DNA of 64,000 nucleotides from Asanoa iriomotensis (lineage in GTDB: Bacteria > Actinomycetota > Actinomycetes > Mycobacteriales > Micromonosporaceae): contig NZ_BONC01000001.1 of assembly GCF_016862515.1 (NCBI RefSeq), positions 186,001 through 250,000 on the forward strand. Direction: 5' to 3'. The translations under genes were made by a program, and so were the position numbers. Shown piece after piece: positions 1 through 8,508 of the stretch; positions within the stretch are counted from its first letter, which is position 1; every line of letters begins with the position of its first letter. The notes under the pieces were generated by a model that was not told the DNA's origin, ran no database searches, and saw only the letters and a list, made by a program, of their open reading frames with translations.

Positions 1-807
1 CTGCTGCCGGTGGCCATCCTGATGGCCGGCATCGCGCCCGCGTTGATCTCGTTCGCCGCCGGGCAGGCCGCGTTCACGGTCACGCTGCTGATCCTGTTCA
101 ACATCCTCCAGCCGGCCGGCTGGCAGCTCGGGCTGATCCGGATCGAGGACATCGCGATCGGTGTCGGGATCAGCCTGCTGGTCGGGCTGCTGCTCTGGCC
201 CCGCGGCGCCCGCGAGGAGTTGCGCGTCGCGCTCGCCGACGCCTACGACAGCAGCGCCCGCTACCTGCACGCCGCCATCGCGTACGCGGCGTCCTGCTGT
301 GACGGCGCCGTCCGCCCGCCGCCGCCGACCGCGGAGGCGCAACGGTCCGCGGCGGCCGCCCGGCGGCTCGACGACACGTTCCGCACCTACCTCACCGAGC
401 GCGGCGCCAAGACGATGCCGCTCGCCGAGATCACCAGCCTGGTCAACGGCGTGGCCGGGCTGCGGATCGCCTCCGACGCGGTGCTCGACCTGTGGCAGCG
501 GGACCACACCAGCGCCGGCGACCGCGCCGCCGCCCGTTCGCTGCTGCTGCGCACGAGCCGGACCACCGAGCGCTGGTACGCCGACCTCGCCGCGAGCATC
601 GCCGGTGAGCGCACGGCACCGGCTCCCGAACCCGCCGACGTGACCGCCGACCGCCAGCTGGTCGAGGCGCTCCAGCCCGACCTGACCGGCCAGGACGGGG
701 GCGACAGCGCCACCGCCGTCCGGGTGATCTGGACCGCCGACCACCTCGACGCCGCCCGCCGGGTGGAGGTCAGCCTCGCCGAGCCGGCCCGGCGGACCGG
801 GACTTGA
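1..807 (+). CDS. FUSC-family inner-membrane protein, C-terminal part (cut by window edge)
   Basis: The frame is open from base 1, so the start lies outside the window; 268 codons are visible. The first 60 residues are strongly hydrophobic (transmembrane segments with LLILFNILQP and ISLLVGLLLW), followed by the WPRG turn and a long helical cytoplasmic region. This layout matches the C-terminal half of FUSC / aromatic-acid-exporter-like proteins, in which membrane helices precede a cytoplasmic helical domain. Family members are linked to efflux of fusaric acid and other aromatic acids; the substrate here is unknown. The gene runs into the promoter of the next hydrolase. The family call is fairly good; the export role is inferred. 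Confidence 0.7.
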   Translation: MLPVAILMAGIAPALISFAAGQAAFTVTLLILFNILQPAGWQLGLIRIEDIAIGVGISLLVGLLLWPRGAREELRVALADAYDSSARYLHAAIAYAASCCDGAVRPPPPTAEAQRSAAAARRLDDTFRTYLTERGAKTMPLAEITSLVNGVAGLRIASDAVLDLWQRDHTSAGDRAAARSLLLRTSRTTERWYADLAASIAGERTAPAPEPADVTADRQLVEALQPDLTGQDGGDSATAVRVIWTADHLDAARRVEVSLAEPARRTGT

Positions 808-832
808 CGAACGAAGTTAATAGGGTTAGCTT
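804..832 (+). promoter_or_regulatory. Sigma-70-type promoter giving a leaderless hydrolase mRNA
   Basis: TTGACG at 804-809, a 17-nt spacer and TAGCTT at 827-832. The ATG at 840 follows after exactly 7 nt, so transcription should begin at or next to the start codon. The -35 box overlaps the stop codon of the upstream gene. Confidence 0.65.
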
Positions 833-839
833 TTTGGCT

Positions 840-1652
840 ATGAACATTAACTACCTCGACCGCGGCGCCGGACGCCGCATCGCATACGACGTCCAGGGCG
901 ACGGCCCGCTGGTGGTCGGCCTGCACGGCATGGGCGACCTGCGCTCGGTCTTCCGGTTCACCGTCCCCGCCCTGGTGGACGCCGGCTACCGGGTCGCCAC
1001 CTTCGACTCCCGCGGCCACGGCGACAGCTCCGACGGCTTCGACGCCTACGACGACGTGGCACAGGCCACCGACGCGCTCGACCTGATCGACCACCTCGGC
1101 GGCGGTCCCGCCGCGCTGCTCGGCAACAGCATGGGCGCCGGCGCCGCCGTCTACGCCGCGGCGGAGCGGCCCGCCGCGGTCACCGCGCTGGCTCTGCTGG
1201 GCCCGTTCGTCCGCGACCCGAAGCTGAGCGCCGGCGCCAAGCTGGCCGTCTCGCTGATGCTGCGCAAGCCGTGGGGTCCGGGCGCCTGGGCCGGCTACTA
1301 CAAGCGCTACTACCCCGGCAACCCGCCGGCCGACCTCGCCGCGCACCAACTCCGGATCAAGCAGAGCCTGCGCAGCGCCGACCACCTGGCGTCGTTCCGG
1401 ACCACCGCCGGCACCAGCCACGCGCCGGCCGAGCAGCGGCTGTCGCGGGTTTCCGCGCCGGCGCTGGTGGTCATGGGCGAGAAGGACATGGACTGGCCCG
1501 ACCCGATCGCCGAGGCCCGCTTCGTCGCCGAGTCGCTCCACGCCGAACTGGTGCTGGTGCCCGACGCCGGCCACTACCCGCAGGCCGAGCGGCCCGACCT
1601 GGTCAACCCGGCCCTGGTCGCGTTCCTCGGCAAGGTGTCCGCAGGTGCCTAG
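840..1652 (+). CDS. alpha/beta hydrolase
   Basis: A 270-residue single-domain alpha/beta-hydrolase. The nucleophile elbow GNSMG places Ser97, and the C-terminal DAGHYPQ places the catalytic His at 245; the oxyanion region is GLHGMGD. An acidic residue in the MGEKDMDW strand is the likely third triad member. The ATG at 840 was chosen over a TTG at 804 because the latter lies inside the -35 box and a -10 box sits 7 nt before 840. No signal peptide, so probably cytoplasmic. It overlaps the following TetR gene by 8 nt, suggesting co-transcription and control by that regulator. Substrate cannot be told; esterase or epoxide-hydrolase-like activity is possible. Confidence 0.85.
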   Translation: MNINYLDRGAGRRIAYDVQGDGPLVVGLHGMGDLRSVFRFTVPALVDAGYRVATFDSRGHGDSSDGFDAYDDVAQATDALDLIDHLGGGPAALLGNSMGAGAAVYAAAERPAAVTALALLGPFVRDPKLSAGAKLAVSLMLRKPWGPGAWAGYYKRYYPGNPPADLAAHQLRIKQSLRSADHLASFRTTAGTSHAPAEQRLSRVSAPALVVMGEKDMDWPDPIAEARFVAESLHAELVLVPDAGHYPQAERPDLVNPALVAFLGKVSAGA

Positions 1653-2208
1653 GGCCGGCCTGACGCCGGCGGTCGTCGTCGACGAGGCGGCGCGGCTCGC
1701 GGACGAGGTCGGCCTGGACCGGCTGACCCTCGCCAAGGTGGCCAGCCAGCTCGGCGTGACCCTGCCCAGCCTCTACAAGCACGTCGCCGGTCTCGACGGG
1801 CTGCGCCGGCTGCTGGCCCTGCGCGGCATCCACGAGCTGACGGCGGCCACGACCGCGGCCGCCGTCGGCCGCAGCGGCACCGACGCGCTGCGCGCCGTGT
1901 CGGCCGCCTACCGCGACTACGCCCGCGCCCACCCGGGGCCCTACGCCGCGGCGCTGCGGGCACCGGAACGGGGTGACACCGAGCACCAGGCCGCGGCCGA
2001 GGGCGCGGTCGCGATCTTCCTGGCCATGCTCGACGGGTACGGCCTGAGCGGCGAACGCGCCATCGACGCCGTCCGGGTGGCCCGCAGCGCGCTGCACGGC
2101 TTCGTCGCCATCGACGCGGCCGGCGGCTTCGGCCTGCCGCAGAGCGTCGCCGCCTCGTTCGACCAGCTCGTCGAGGCCCTCGACCGCGCCCTGCGCACCT
2201 GGCCCTAA
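1645..2208 (+). CDS. TetR/AcrR-family transcriptional regulator
   Basis: 187 residues starting at GTG. The N-terminal helix-turn-helix spans about residues 10-50, with LTLAKVASQLGVTLPSLYKH as the two DNA-contacting helices. The rest is the all-helical ligand-binding region, resembling the WHG-type C-terminal domain. The start overlaps the last 8 nt of the hydrolase gene, so it is probably translated by coupling and may autoregulate the pair. The ligand is unknown. The 3' end overlaps the convergent oxidase gene by 4 nt. Confidence 0.88.
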   Translation: MPRAGLTPAVVVDEAARLADEVGLDRLTLAKVASQLGVTLPSLYKHVAGLDGLRRLLALRGIHELTAATTAAAVGRSGTDALRAVSAAYRDYARAHPGPYAAALRAPERGDTEHQAAAEGAVAIFLAMLDGYGLSGERAIDAVRVARSALHGFVAIDAAGGFGLPQSVAASFDQLVEALDRALRTWP

Positions 2209-3428
2209 CCGACCAGCTTGTCCACCAGGGCGTTGCTGAACTTGCCGGCCGGGTCGACGCGGGCGCGCAGCGCGCGGAAGTCGGCCATCCGGGGGTAAAG
2301 CGCGGCGACCTCGGTGGAGACGAAGCACTTGCCCCAGTGCGGCCGGGCGCCCAGCGGGAGCAGGAGCGCCTCGATGTCGGGCAGCAGGGCATAGACGCGC
2401 TCGGCGTCCTTGACCCAGGTGAAGTGGATGCCGACCACGTCGCCGCCGTACGCGCAGCTCAGCCAGAGGTCGTCGGCGGCCACCGTGCGGATCTCGGTGA
2501 CCTGCAGCACCTCGGCGATCCGCGCGCCGAGCGGCCGCAGGGCGGCGAACGCCTCCTGGACCGCCGACCGGGGCAGCAGGTACTCGCTCTGCAGCTCCTC
2601 GCCGCGGCTCGGCGTGAAGGCCAGCCGGAAGTGCGGCAGCCGCTCGTGCCACGGCCCGGGCACGCCCTGCTGGCCGGTGACCGCCTCGGTGGGCGCGCCC
2701 GCCAGCATGTGCACCGGCTCGTCGGCCGCGGTCGCACCGAACAGGTCGGCGGGCAGGTCGCCGCGGCTCTTCAGCCAGACCTGCGCGATCCGGTCGCTCG
2801 ACCAGTCGAGGAACAGGCTGACGCTGTAGGCGGCGCCGGTGAGCGCGTCGAACCCGGTCTCGGCCACCGACCACGGCAGGTCGCGGTAGACCGCTTGCTT
2901 GACCACATAGGACGGTTCGACGTCGAGGGTGACCCGGGTCACCACGCCGAGCGCCCCGAGCGCGACCACGCTGCCGGCGAAGTCGGGCTCGCCGCGGGAG
3001 ACCCGGCGCAGGGCCCCGTCCGGGCCGATCAGCTCGACCGCGCGGACGGCGGCGGCGAGCGACCCGGTGCGGTCGCCGGAGCCGTGCGTGCCCGTCGCCA
3101 CCGCGCCCGCGACGGAGATGTGCGGCAGCGAGGCCATGGTCGCCAGCGCCCAGCCGCGCGCGTCGAGCGCGACCGCGACCTCGCCGTAGCGGGCGCCCGC
3201 ACCGACCGTGGCCGTGCCGGCGGCCTCGTCGAGCTCGAGGTCCATCGGCAACCCCGCGGTGGAGAGCAGGAGCCCGGGCGTGTCGGCGAGGCCGGTGAAC
3301 GTGTGCCGCGTGCCGAGCGCCCGCACCCGGTCGGCGCCCGCGACCAGCTCGCGGGCCTCGTCGACCGTCGCCGGGCTGGCCAGCCGCGGCGCGCCGTACC
3401 GGTGGCTGCGGGCCCAGTTGAACTCCAT
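2205..3428 (-). CDS. FAD-linked alditol/xylitol-oxidase-like protein
   Basis: 407 residues of the vanillyl-alcohol-oxidase flavoprotein fold: PP-loop FAD domain first, then a D-arabinono-lactone-oxidase-type cap. GTRHTF puts His42 at the position of the covalent FAD histidine of Streptomyces alditol oxidase; ATGTHGSG is the FAD pyrophosphate loop; HWGK near residue 364 matches the substrate-side motif of alditol oxidases. Such enzymes oxidise the terminal hydroxyl of sugar alcohols with O2, giving aldose and H2O2. No signal peptide is visible. ATG 3428 was preferred to TTG 3437. It lies 19 nt after the MHYT gene on the same strand, so the two may form an operon. The exact substrate is inferred only. 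Confidence 0.82.
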   Translation of the reverse strand: MEFNWARSHRYGAPRLASPATVDEARELVAGADRVRALGTRHTFTGLADTPGLLLSTAGLPMDLELDEAAGTATVGAGARYGEVAVALDARGWALATMASLPHISVAGAVATGTHGSGDRTGSLAAAVRAVELIGPDGALRRVSRGEPDFAGSVVALGALGVVTRVTLDVEPSYVVKQAVYRDLPWSVAETGFDALTGAAYSVSLFLDWSSDRIAQVWLKSRGDLPADLFGATAADEPVHMLAGAPTEAVTGQQGVPGPWHERLPHFRLAFTPSRGEELQSEYLLPRSAVQEAFAALRPLGARIAEVLQVTEIRTVAADDLWLSCAYGGDVVGIHFTWVKDAERVYALLPDIEALLLPLGARPHWGKCFVSTEVAALYPRMADFRALRARVDPAGKFSNALVDKLVG

Positions 3429-3447
3429 GAGCAGCAACGCTAGGTGA

Positions 3448-4353
3448 TCAGCGGCGGCTTTGGAACCGCGACGACAGCCCGTCGGAGCCCGGGTTGGGCT
3501 TGGCCGCGCCGTCGCCCGACCGGGCCGCGAGGCCGTGCGGGTCCGGCGCCGGCGCCGGCGCCTCGGGCGTCAGGCTGTCGAGCCGGTCGGCCATCCGGCT
3601 CTGGATGTACTCCACGCCCGCCCGGTCGTCGGCCGTCGGCGCGGCGAGCACCGCGTAGACGAGTCCGATCACGACCAGGATCACCGCGAGCACGATCGGC
3701 ACGAGCAGGTTGGACGCCGTCGCGCCGGACGCGGTGCCCTGCTCCTCGTGCAGGGTGGCCGACATCGCGTACATGCCGGTGAAGTGCATGCCGTTGACCG
3801 CGACGCCCATCACGAGGGCCGAGCCGAACAGGGCGAGGGCGCCCCGGACGTTGGTGGCCAGCCAGAGCGCGACCGCGGCCGCGACCACCGCGATGGCGAT
3901 CGACAGGCCGACCCGGGTGCTGTCGTAGTGGACCTCGGCGTGCAGCCGCATGGCGGCCATTCCGGTGTAGTGCATCGCCGCCACGCCCAGGCCGGCCACC
4001 ACGCCGCCGATGAGGACCTTGACCAGCATGGACCGGCCCATTCCGGCGATGAACAGGCCGATGCCGACCGTCACGATGGCGATCAGCGCGCTGGCCGCGG
4101 TGAGACCGATGTCATAGCGGATCGGCGCCCCCGTGACCGAGAAGCCGAGCATCGCCATGAAGTGCATGCTCCAGATCGCGGTGCCGCCGATCGCCCACGC
4201 GGCGAGCATCAGCCACCAGGCCCGTTGCGCGGTGCCGTGTGCTTCGCGTGCGCGCTGCGCGCAGATCAGGCCGAGCACCGAACCCAGCACCGACAGCGCG
4301 TAGCTCAGCGCCGGAGTAATCCAGCCGTACCCGAATTGGTCGATATGAGCCAT
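3448..4353 (-). CDS. MHYT-domain integral membrane sensor
   Basis: 301 residues with about seven transmembrane helices and three motif copies, MHFMAM, MHYTGM and MHFTGM, the hallmark of the MHYT domain. This domain is proposed to bind copper through Met/His and to sense O2, CO or NO. A short polar C-terminal tail of about 60 residues follows and carries no recognisable output domain such as GGDEF or kinase, so it may signal through a partner. The ATG at 4353 is preceded by GGAAG at good distance; an upstream in-frame start would run through the palindrome at 4397-4412. The oxidase gene follows 19 nt downstream. Confidence 0.85.
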   Translation of the reverse strand: MAHIDQFGYGWITPALSYALSVLGSVLGLICAQRAREAHGTAQRAWWLMLAAWAIGGTAIWSMHFMAMLGFSVTGAPIRYDIGLTAASALIAIVTVGIGLFIAGMGRSMLVKVLIGGVVAGLGVAAMHYTGMAAMRLHAEVHYDSTRVGLSIAIAVVAAAVALWLATNVRGALALFGSALVMGVAVNGMHFTGMYAMSATLHEEQGTASGATASNLLVPIVLAVILVVIGLVYAVLAAPTADDRAGVEYIQSRMADRLDSLTPEAPAPAPDPHGLAARSGDGAAKPNPGSDGLSSRFQSRR

Positions 4354-4396
4354 TGTCCGCTTCCGTCCCCCGCCAACTGGTTGCGAGATCAACAAT

Positions 4397-4412
4397 GTCC
4401 CATCGATGGGAC
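4397..4412. promoter_or_regulatory. 16-bp perfect palindrome upstream of the MHYT gene
   Basis: GTCCCATCGATGGGAC is self-complementary with no spacer and lies 44 nt upstream of the MHYT start, in the intergenic space between two divergent genes. This is typical of a dimeric repressor site. No adjacent regulator is an obvious owner. Confidence 0.5.
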
Positions 4413-4551
4413 GATGAACATGCAACTTTCGGTCAGAAAGCATTGTGTAGCCTCACGCTGACCGGACGGCGTGCGTCGATGCATCGCGTCGGGCGTCCGA
4501 TCAGCGGAACTCAGGGGCGTGGACACCACCTCGGGTGGTAGGAAGGCGGGC

Positions 4552-5109
4552 ATGCCCGCACTGCTGCCGCCCACGGTCGACGTCCAGCGTTCCTTCCTCA
4601 CGGCCATGGCCGAGTTCCGGTCCGAAGGGCGCGGCGGCGCCGGCGACGAGACGATGATCGGGCGCGAGATCCGGGAATATGGTGACCGCTGGGCTGACCC
4701 TGACGTCTTCGCCGACTACGTCACCGGCCTGCGCGCGGACGCGTTGGAGGAGTCGCCCCGGCCGGCGAACTTCGTGCCCGCCACCACACTGTGGTGGGTC
4801 GACGACGACGCCTACCTCGGCCGGATCGCGATCCGGCACCGGCTCACCGCGTTCCTGCTGGAGCTGGGCGGGCACATCGGGTACGACGTGCGGGTGACCG
4901 CCCGTCGGCTGGGTCACGCGACCGCGATGCTGCGCGCGGCGCTGCCGGTCGCGCGGGGCCTCGGCATCGAGTCCGCGCTGGTCACCTGCGACGTCGACAA
5001 CGTCGGGTCACGGAAGGTGATCGAGGCCAACGGCGGCGTGTTCGAGGACGAGCGCGGCGGAAAACTGCGCTTCTGGGTGCCGACCGCGCCGGTAGGCTCG
5101 GGCCGGTGA
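4552..5109 (+). CDS. GNAT-family N-acetyltransferase
   Basis: 185 residues. The region GHIGYDVRVTARRLGHATAM carries strand 4 and the acetyl-CoA pyrophosphate loop (R-x-L-G-x-A), followed by the GLGIESALVTCDVDNVGSRK segment typical of GNAT strand 5. The ATG at 4552 has AGGAAGG 8-10 nt upstream; a longer in-frame extension has no such site. The acceptor (amino group of a protein, amino acid or drug) cannot be inferred. The stop overlaps the GTG of the DUF952 gene by 4 nt, so the two are translationally coupled. Confidence 0.85.
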   Translation: MPALLPPTVDVQRSFLTAMAEFRSEGRGGAGDETMIGREIREYGDRWADPDVFADYVTGLRADALEESPRPANFVPATTLWWVDDDAYLGRIAIRHRLTAFLLELGGHIGYDVRVTARRLGHATAMLRAALPVARGLGIESALVTCDVDNVGSRKVIEANGGVFEDERGGKLRFWVPTAPVGSGR

Positions 5110-5444
5110 TCTACAAGCTGCTGAGCACCGCGGAATGGCGGGCCGCCGAGGCCGCCGGGGTCTACGCGGGTTCCGACTTCGACCGCGGCGACGGCTTCAT
5201 CCACTTCTCCGCGGCCGACCAGGTCGTCGAGACCGCGGCCCGGGTGTTCGCCGGCCAGAGCGACCTGACCATGCTCGCCGTCGACCCGGACGTGCTCGGC
5301 GCCGACCTGCGTTGGGAGGTCTCCCGGGGCGGCGCGCTGTTCCCGCACCTGTACGCGGCGATGCCGCTGTCGGCCGTGGTGGCCGCGATCACGCTCCGCG
5401 ACGACCTTCCCGTGGACGAGGCGGTGGCGGCGGCACTGCCCTGA
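5106..5444 (+). CDS. DUF952-family protein
   Basis: 112 residues beginning IYKLLSTAEW and containing GDGFIHFSAADQV and the C-terminal FPHLYAAMPL, the conserved signature of DUF952, a small alpha/beta fold of unknown biochemical function. The GTG start sits inside the GNAT stop codon (GTGA). Members of this family often occur fused or next to acetyltransferases, which fits a shared but undefined role. Confidence 0.85.
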   Translation: MIYKLLSTAEWRAAEAAGVYAGSDFDRGDGFIHFSAADQVVETAARVFAGQSDLTMLAVDPDVLGADLRWEVSRGGALFPHLYAAMPLSAVVAAITLRDDLPVDEAVAAALP

Positions 5445-5463
5445 GTGCCGCCGCCCGCGTGCC

Positions 5464-8409
5464 TCAGGAGACCGTGAACGGCACGGTCACCGTCGACTGC
5501 CTCCCTTCGGTGGCGGTGGCGTCGACCCGCACGGTGGTGGGCGCGTTGCCGATCGCGTTCCACACCTCCAGCTTCGCGCAGCCGCCGGTCATCGCGGCCA
5601 ACGTCCCGGACGACGAGCGCAGCCCGGCGGCCTGGGTGTAGGTCTCGGTGCCGACCACCGGGTCCGTGGCGAAGTAGTTGTAGGTCTCGACCCGGCTGAA
5701 GGTGCCGGTGCCGGCCGGGTCGTAGGAGACCCGGGCCTGCACGCCCTGCGCCACCGCGGTGCCCGCGTCCACGTACAGCTGGAACGCCGTGGCACCGCCG
5801 ACCGGGCCGCGCAGCCCGCACAGCGTGAACGTGGCCGGGTTGTGCGGTGTGCCGTCCCAGTTGCCGTTGGCCGCGGCGAGGGTGACGGTGGCCGCGCCCG
5901 CACCGGCCGATGTGGACAGCGCACCGCCGGACCGCACGAACAGCCTGTTGGAACCGACCGGCGGGTTGCTCGTGGGGGGATTGCTGGTCGGCGGGTTGCT
6001 GGTCGGCGGGTTGCTGGTCGGCGGGTCCGTCGGCGGGTTCGCGACCCCGCCACCGCCGCTCCAGGTGAACGCGCCCGTGGTGGCCGTGCGTCCGGCCGCG
6101 ACCGTGAGCGTGCGGCCGTCGGAGAACCGTACGGTCAGCGGGTTCGCCGACACGTTGGTCGCCACGTACGTCCGGACGCCGTTCTTCGTGAACACCGCGT
6201 ACAGCGGCGTGTCCGCGGTAACCGTCGTGTCGAGCGTGCCGAGCGCGGCGACGTTGCGTACCCAGTGGAAGGTGTGCGCCCTGGTCTCGCCGTCCTCGGG
6301 CGGGTAGCCCGGGTTGGCCCGCAGTGCGGCCAGCGCCGCGTCACCGGACCCGCCGGAGCCGAGCGCCCGGAACGACCAGAGCACGTCCTGCCAGACCGTC
6401 GGCTGGCCGCCGTTGTTACGCACGAGCTCGTCCCAGTTGATGTTCACATAGGCCGGCCGCTGGCCCAGGTAGAGCGAGCCGCCGGTGATGGGCAGCAGGT
6501 TGATGCCCTGGATCATCTCGGGCTCGCCGCTGAACCAGGTGGCGTACGCGCCGCCGTCGCCCCAGACCATGCCGACCGTGCTGTGCCCGAACGCCGCCGG
6601 GTAGTTGGTGTCGGACGAGTCGAACCAGTACTCCTGGATCGCCTGTGCCTGGGTGGTGTAGATGAACAGGCCGGCGTCGCGCACCGCGGTCTGTCCGGTC
6701 GCGATGCCCCACTGGATCAGGGCGTTGGCGAAGTTCATGCCCTCCGACGACGACTCCTGGTTGTTGCCGGCACCGAACGCCGCGTGCCCCGACGCCCAGT
6801 CGTGCCCGGCGTAGATGTCGAAGTCGCGCAGGAACGGGAACATCGCGTCGTTGCGCTGCCAGCTGTTGGCGTCGCGGATCAGCAGGTTGACCATCGCGCC
6901 GTACTGCGACTGTGCCGCCCAGGCCGGGTCGAACCGGGCCAGCGTGGCCGCCGCCGCGATGAAGTAGCCGTAGTGGAAGTGGTGGTCGTTGAGCTCGGTG
7001 TCCGACCCGTACGAGGCCGGGAACCCGACCAGCGTGCCCCAGGCGGCGTCGTACGCGAAGACCCGCTGGGTCTTGCCGGCCGAGGCGGTGAACCAGTCGG
7101 TCAGCCGGGTACGGATCGCGGACAGCATCCGGTCCCGCTGTGCGGTGCGGCCGAGCTGGTCGGCGATCTCGGCGAGCCGGGCTGCCCGACCGAGGCCCTT
7201 GCCGGTCCAGTAGGTGTCGTTGCCGACGCCGGCCATCGGGTCGCCGTTGGCCACCTGGTCGAGCAACGTGCCGAGGGTGGTCAGGTCGGCGCCGGTCGAC
7301 GTGGCGACGGCCGGGACCTCGGGCAGCACGCCGTTGAACCGGATCGCGGTGGTGAACGAGGAGACCCCGACCAGCGTCTTCATCGGACCACGGGCCGACA
7401 CGTACGTCGGTGTGATCGGTGTGCCGGAGGCCAGGTTCTTCCACTGGTGCGGATAGAGGCTCACCACTGTCGGCCCACCGCTGCCCTCGCGGGCGGTCGT
7501 GGTGAACGCGTACGTGGCGTTGACCGTGCTGGTCGCCTGGCTGTAGGACCAGCTCACCGTGGTGCCGGTGACGTGCCGGTGCGCGTACGTGGCGTAGCTG
7601 TCGGCCAGGGCGGTCCGCTCGGCGGCCGGCGTCGAGGTGGTGGTCGGCAGCAGCGCCACCGACAGGTAGCCGCGACCGGCCAGGGTGGACGTGATCGTGG
7701 CGCCGCTGACCGTCCACGTCGCACCGGTGGGCGCGAACGCGACGTAGTCGTGCCCGCGCATGGTGAAGCCCACCCGGTTGCCGCTGTTGACCCAGACGGC
7801 GGGTGCGCTCGGGAACGACAGCACGGCGTCGCCACCGCTCACCTGTGCGTACACGAAGGGCAGTCCGTGCCCGATCGTGGCGCGCAGGGTGCGGCCGTTG
7901 CCGGCCCAGTACGGCGAGACGGTCCAGTCAGTCCAGCCGTCGACCTTCACGTCGGGTGAGCTCAGCCCGGCGACGCCGAGGGTGAACTCCCGGCTGTACG
8001 GGTAGTGGTACTCCCCCACGGTCGTCGGCGTGCCGGAGACCGTCGGGGTGGTGGTGTAGGAGACGCCGAGGCCGTCGCCGGCCGGCTGGAACGACATCGG
8101 GTGCGCGTGCAGCGGTGCGGAGTACTGGCAGCCGACGTTGTCGCGCTTGTAGAGCAGCGACGACCACCAGTCGTTGGTCGGCACCGCGCCGGCCGGGGCG
8201 TTCGCGGTGACGTAGAGGCGGGGGTTGGCGGACACGCCGGCACACGCGACGGGCGCCGAGGCGCCGGCCGGGCGGCTGGTGGCATAGCTGCCGGCGCCCA
8301 GCGGAGCGGCACCGGCCGGGTCGAGCATCGTGAACGAGAGCGCGGTGGTCACCAGCGCCACGGCGAGGACGGCCGCGGGTGCGCGCCATCGGCGGGAGAA
8401 CGGTTTCAT
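5464..8409 (-). CDS. Secreted GH81 endo-1,3-beta-glucanase with C-terminal binding module
   Basis: 981 residues. An N-terminal Sec signal peptide (two Arg, then a hydrophobic stretch ending near PAGAAP) is followed by the GH81 catalytic region, about residues 60-700. HDWASG near residue 533 holds the catalytic Asp and QESSSEG near 550 the glutamates. A PPTSN-repeat linker (about 790-817) leads to a 160-residue beta-rich C-terminal module resembling beta-1,3-glucan-binding CBM56-like domains. The enzyme should cleave laminarin, callose or fungal wall glucan outside the cell by inversion. ATG 8409 has GGAGG 6 nt upstream. Regulation is suggested by a LacI-type palindrome 88 bp upstream. Confidence 0.92.
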   Translation of the reverse strand: MKPFSRRWRAPAAVLAVALVTTALSFTMLDPAGAAPLGAGSYATSRPAGASAPVACAGVSANPRLYVTANAPAGAVPTNDWWSSLLYKRDNVGCQYSAPLHAHPMSFQPAGDGLGVSYTTTPTVSGTPTTVGEYHYPYSREFTLGVAGLSSPDVKVDGWTDWTVSPYWAGNGRTLRATIGHGLPFVYAQVSGGDAVLSFPSAPAVWVNSGNRVGFTMRGHDYVAFAPTGATWTVSGATITSTLAGRGYLSVALLPTTTSTPAAERTALADSYATYAHRHVTGTTVSWSYSQATSTVNATYAFTTTAREGSGGPTVVSLYPHQWKNLASGTPITPTYVSARGPMKTLVGVSSFTTAIRFNGVLPEVPAVATSTGADLTTLGTLLDQVANGDPMAGVGNDTYWTGKGLGRAARLAEIADQLGRTAQRDRMLSAIRTRLTDWFTASAGKTQRVFAYDAAWGTLVGFPASYGSDTELNDHHFHYGYFIAAAATLARFDPAWAAQSQYGAMVNLLIRDANSWQRNDAMFPFLRDFDIYAGHDWASGHAAFGAGNNQESSSEGMNFANALIQWGIATGQTAVRDAGLFIYTTQAQAIQEYWFDSSDTNYPAAFGHSTVGMVWGDGGAYATWFSGEPEMIQGINLLPITGGSLYLGQRPAYVNINWDELVRNNGGQPTVWQDVLWSFRALGSGGSGDAALAALRANPGYPPEDGETRAHTFHWVRNVAALGTLDTTVTADTPLYAVFTKNGVRTYVATNVSANPLTVRFSDGRTLTVAAGRTATTGAFTWSGGGGVANPPTDPPTSNPPTSNPPTSNPPTSNPPVGSNRLFVRSGGALSTSAGAGAATVTLAAANGNWDGTPHNPATFTLCGLRGPVGGATAFQLYVDAGTAVAQGVQARVSYDPAGTGTFSRVETYNYFATDPVVGTETYTQAAGLRSSSGTLAAMTGGCAKLEVWNAIGNAPTTVRVDATATEGRQSTVTVPFTVS
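5959..6040 (-). repeat. 15-bp tandem repeats encoding the PPTSN linker of the glucanase
   Basis: Four to five imperfect copies of a 15-bp unit encode consecutive Pro-Pro-Thr-Ser-Asn. They form the flexible linker between catalytic and binding modules. Copy number is likely variable between strains through slippage. Confidence 0.85.
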
Positions 8410-8449
8410 GGAGCCTCCGGGGACGGTCGGGGGCGTTCTGTTGCAGAGC

Positions 8450-8478
8450 AGGTCACCAAACCCAGCGGCAGATGTCAA
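8450..8478 (-). promoter_or_regulatory. Probable promoter of the GH81 glucanase gene
   Basis: On the minus strand a perfect TTGACA occupies 8478-8473 and, after 17 nt, TGACCT lies at 8455-8450. The -10 match is weak, but spacing and the perfect -35 favour a real promoter about 40 nt before the ATG. Confidence 0.45.
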
Positions 8479-8496
8479 TGGGTTCTCAGTTGACGA

Positions 8497-8508
8497 GAGA
8501 GCGCTCTC
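8497..8508. promoter_or_regulatory. LacI-family-type operator upstream of the glucanase
   Basis: GAGAGCGCTCTC is a perfect 12-bp palindrome with the central GCGC typical of actinobacterial LacI-family sugar repressors such as CebR. It lies just upstream of the TTGACA -35 box and overlaps the stop codon of the upstream gene by two bases. Glucan-derived sugar would relieve repression. The binding protein is not identified. Confidence 0.6.
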
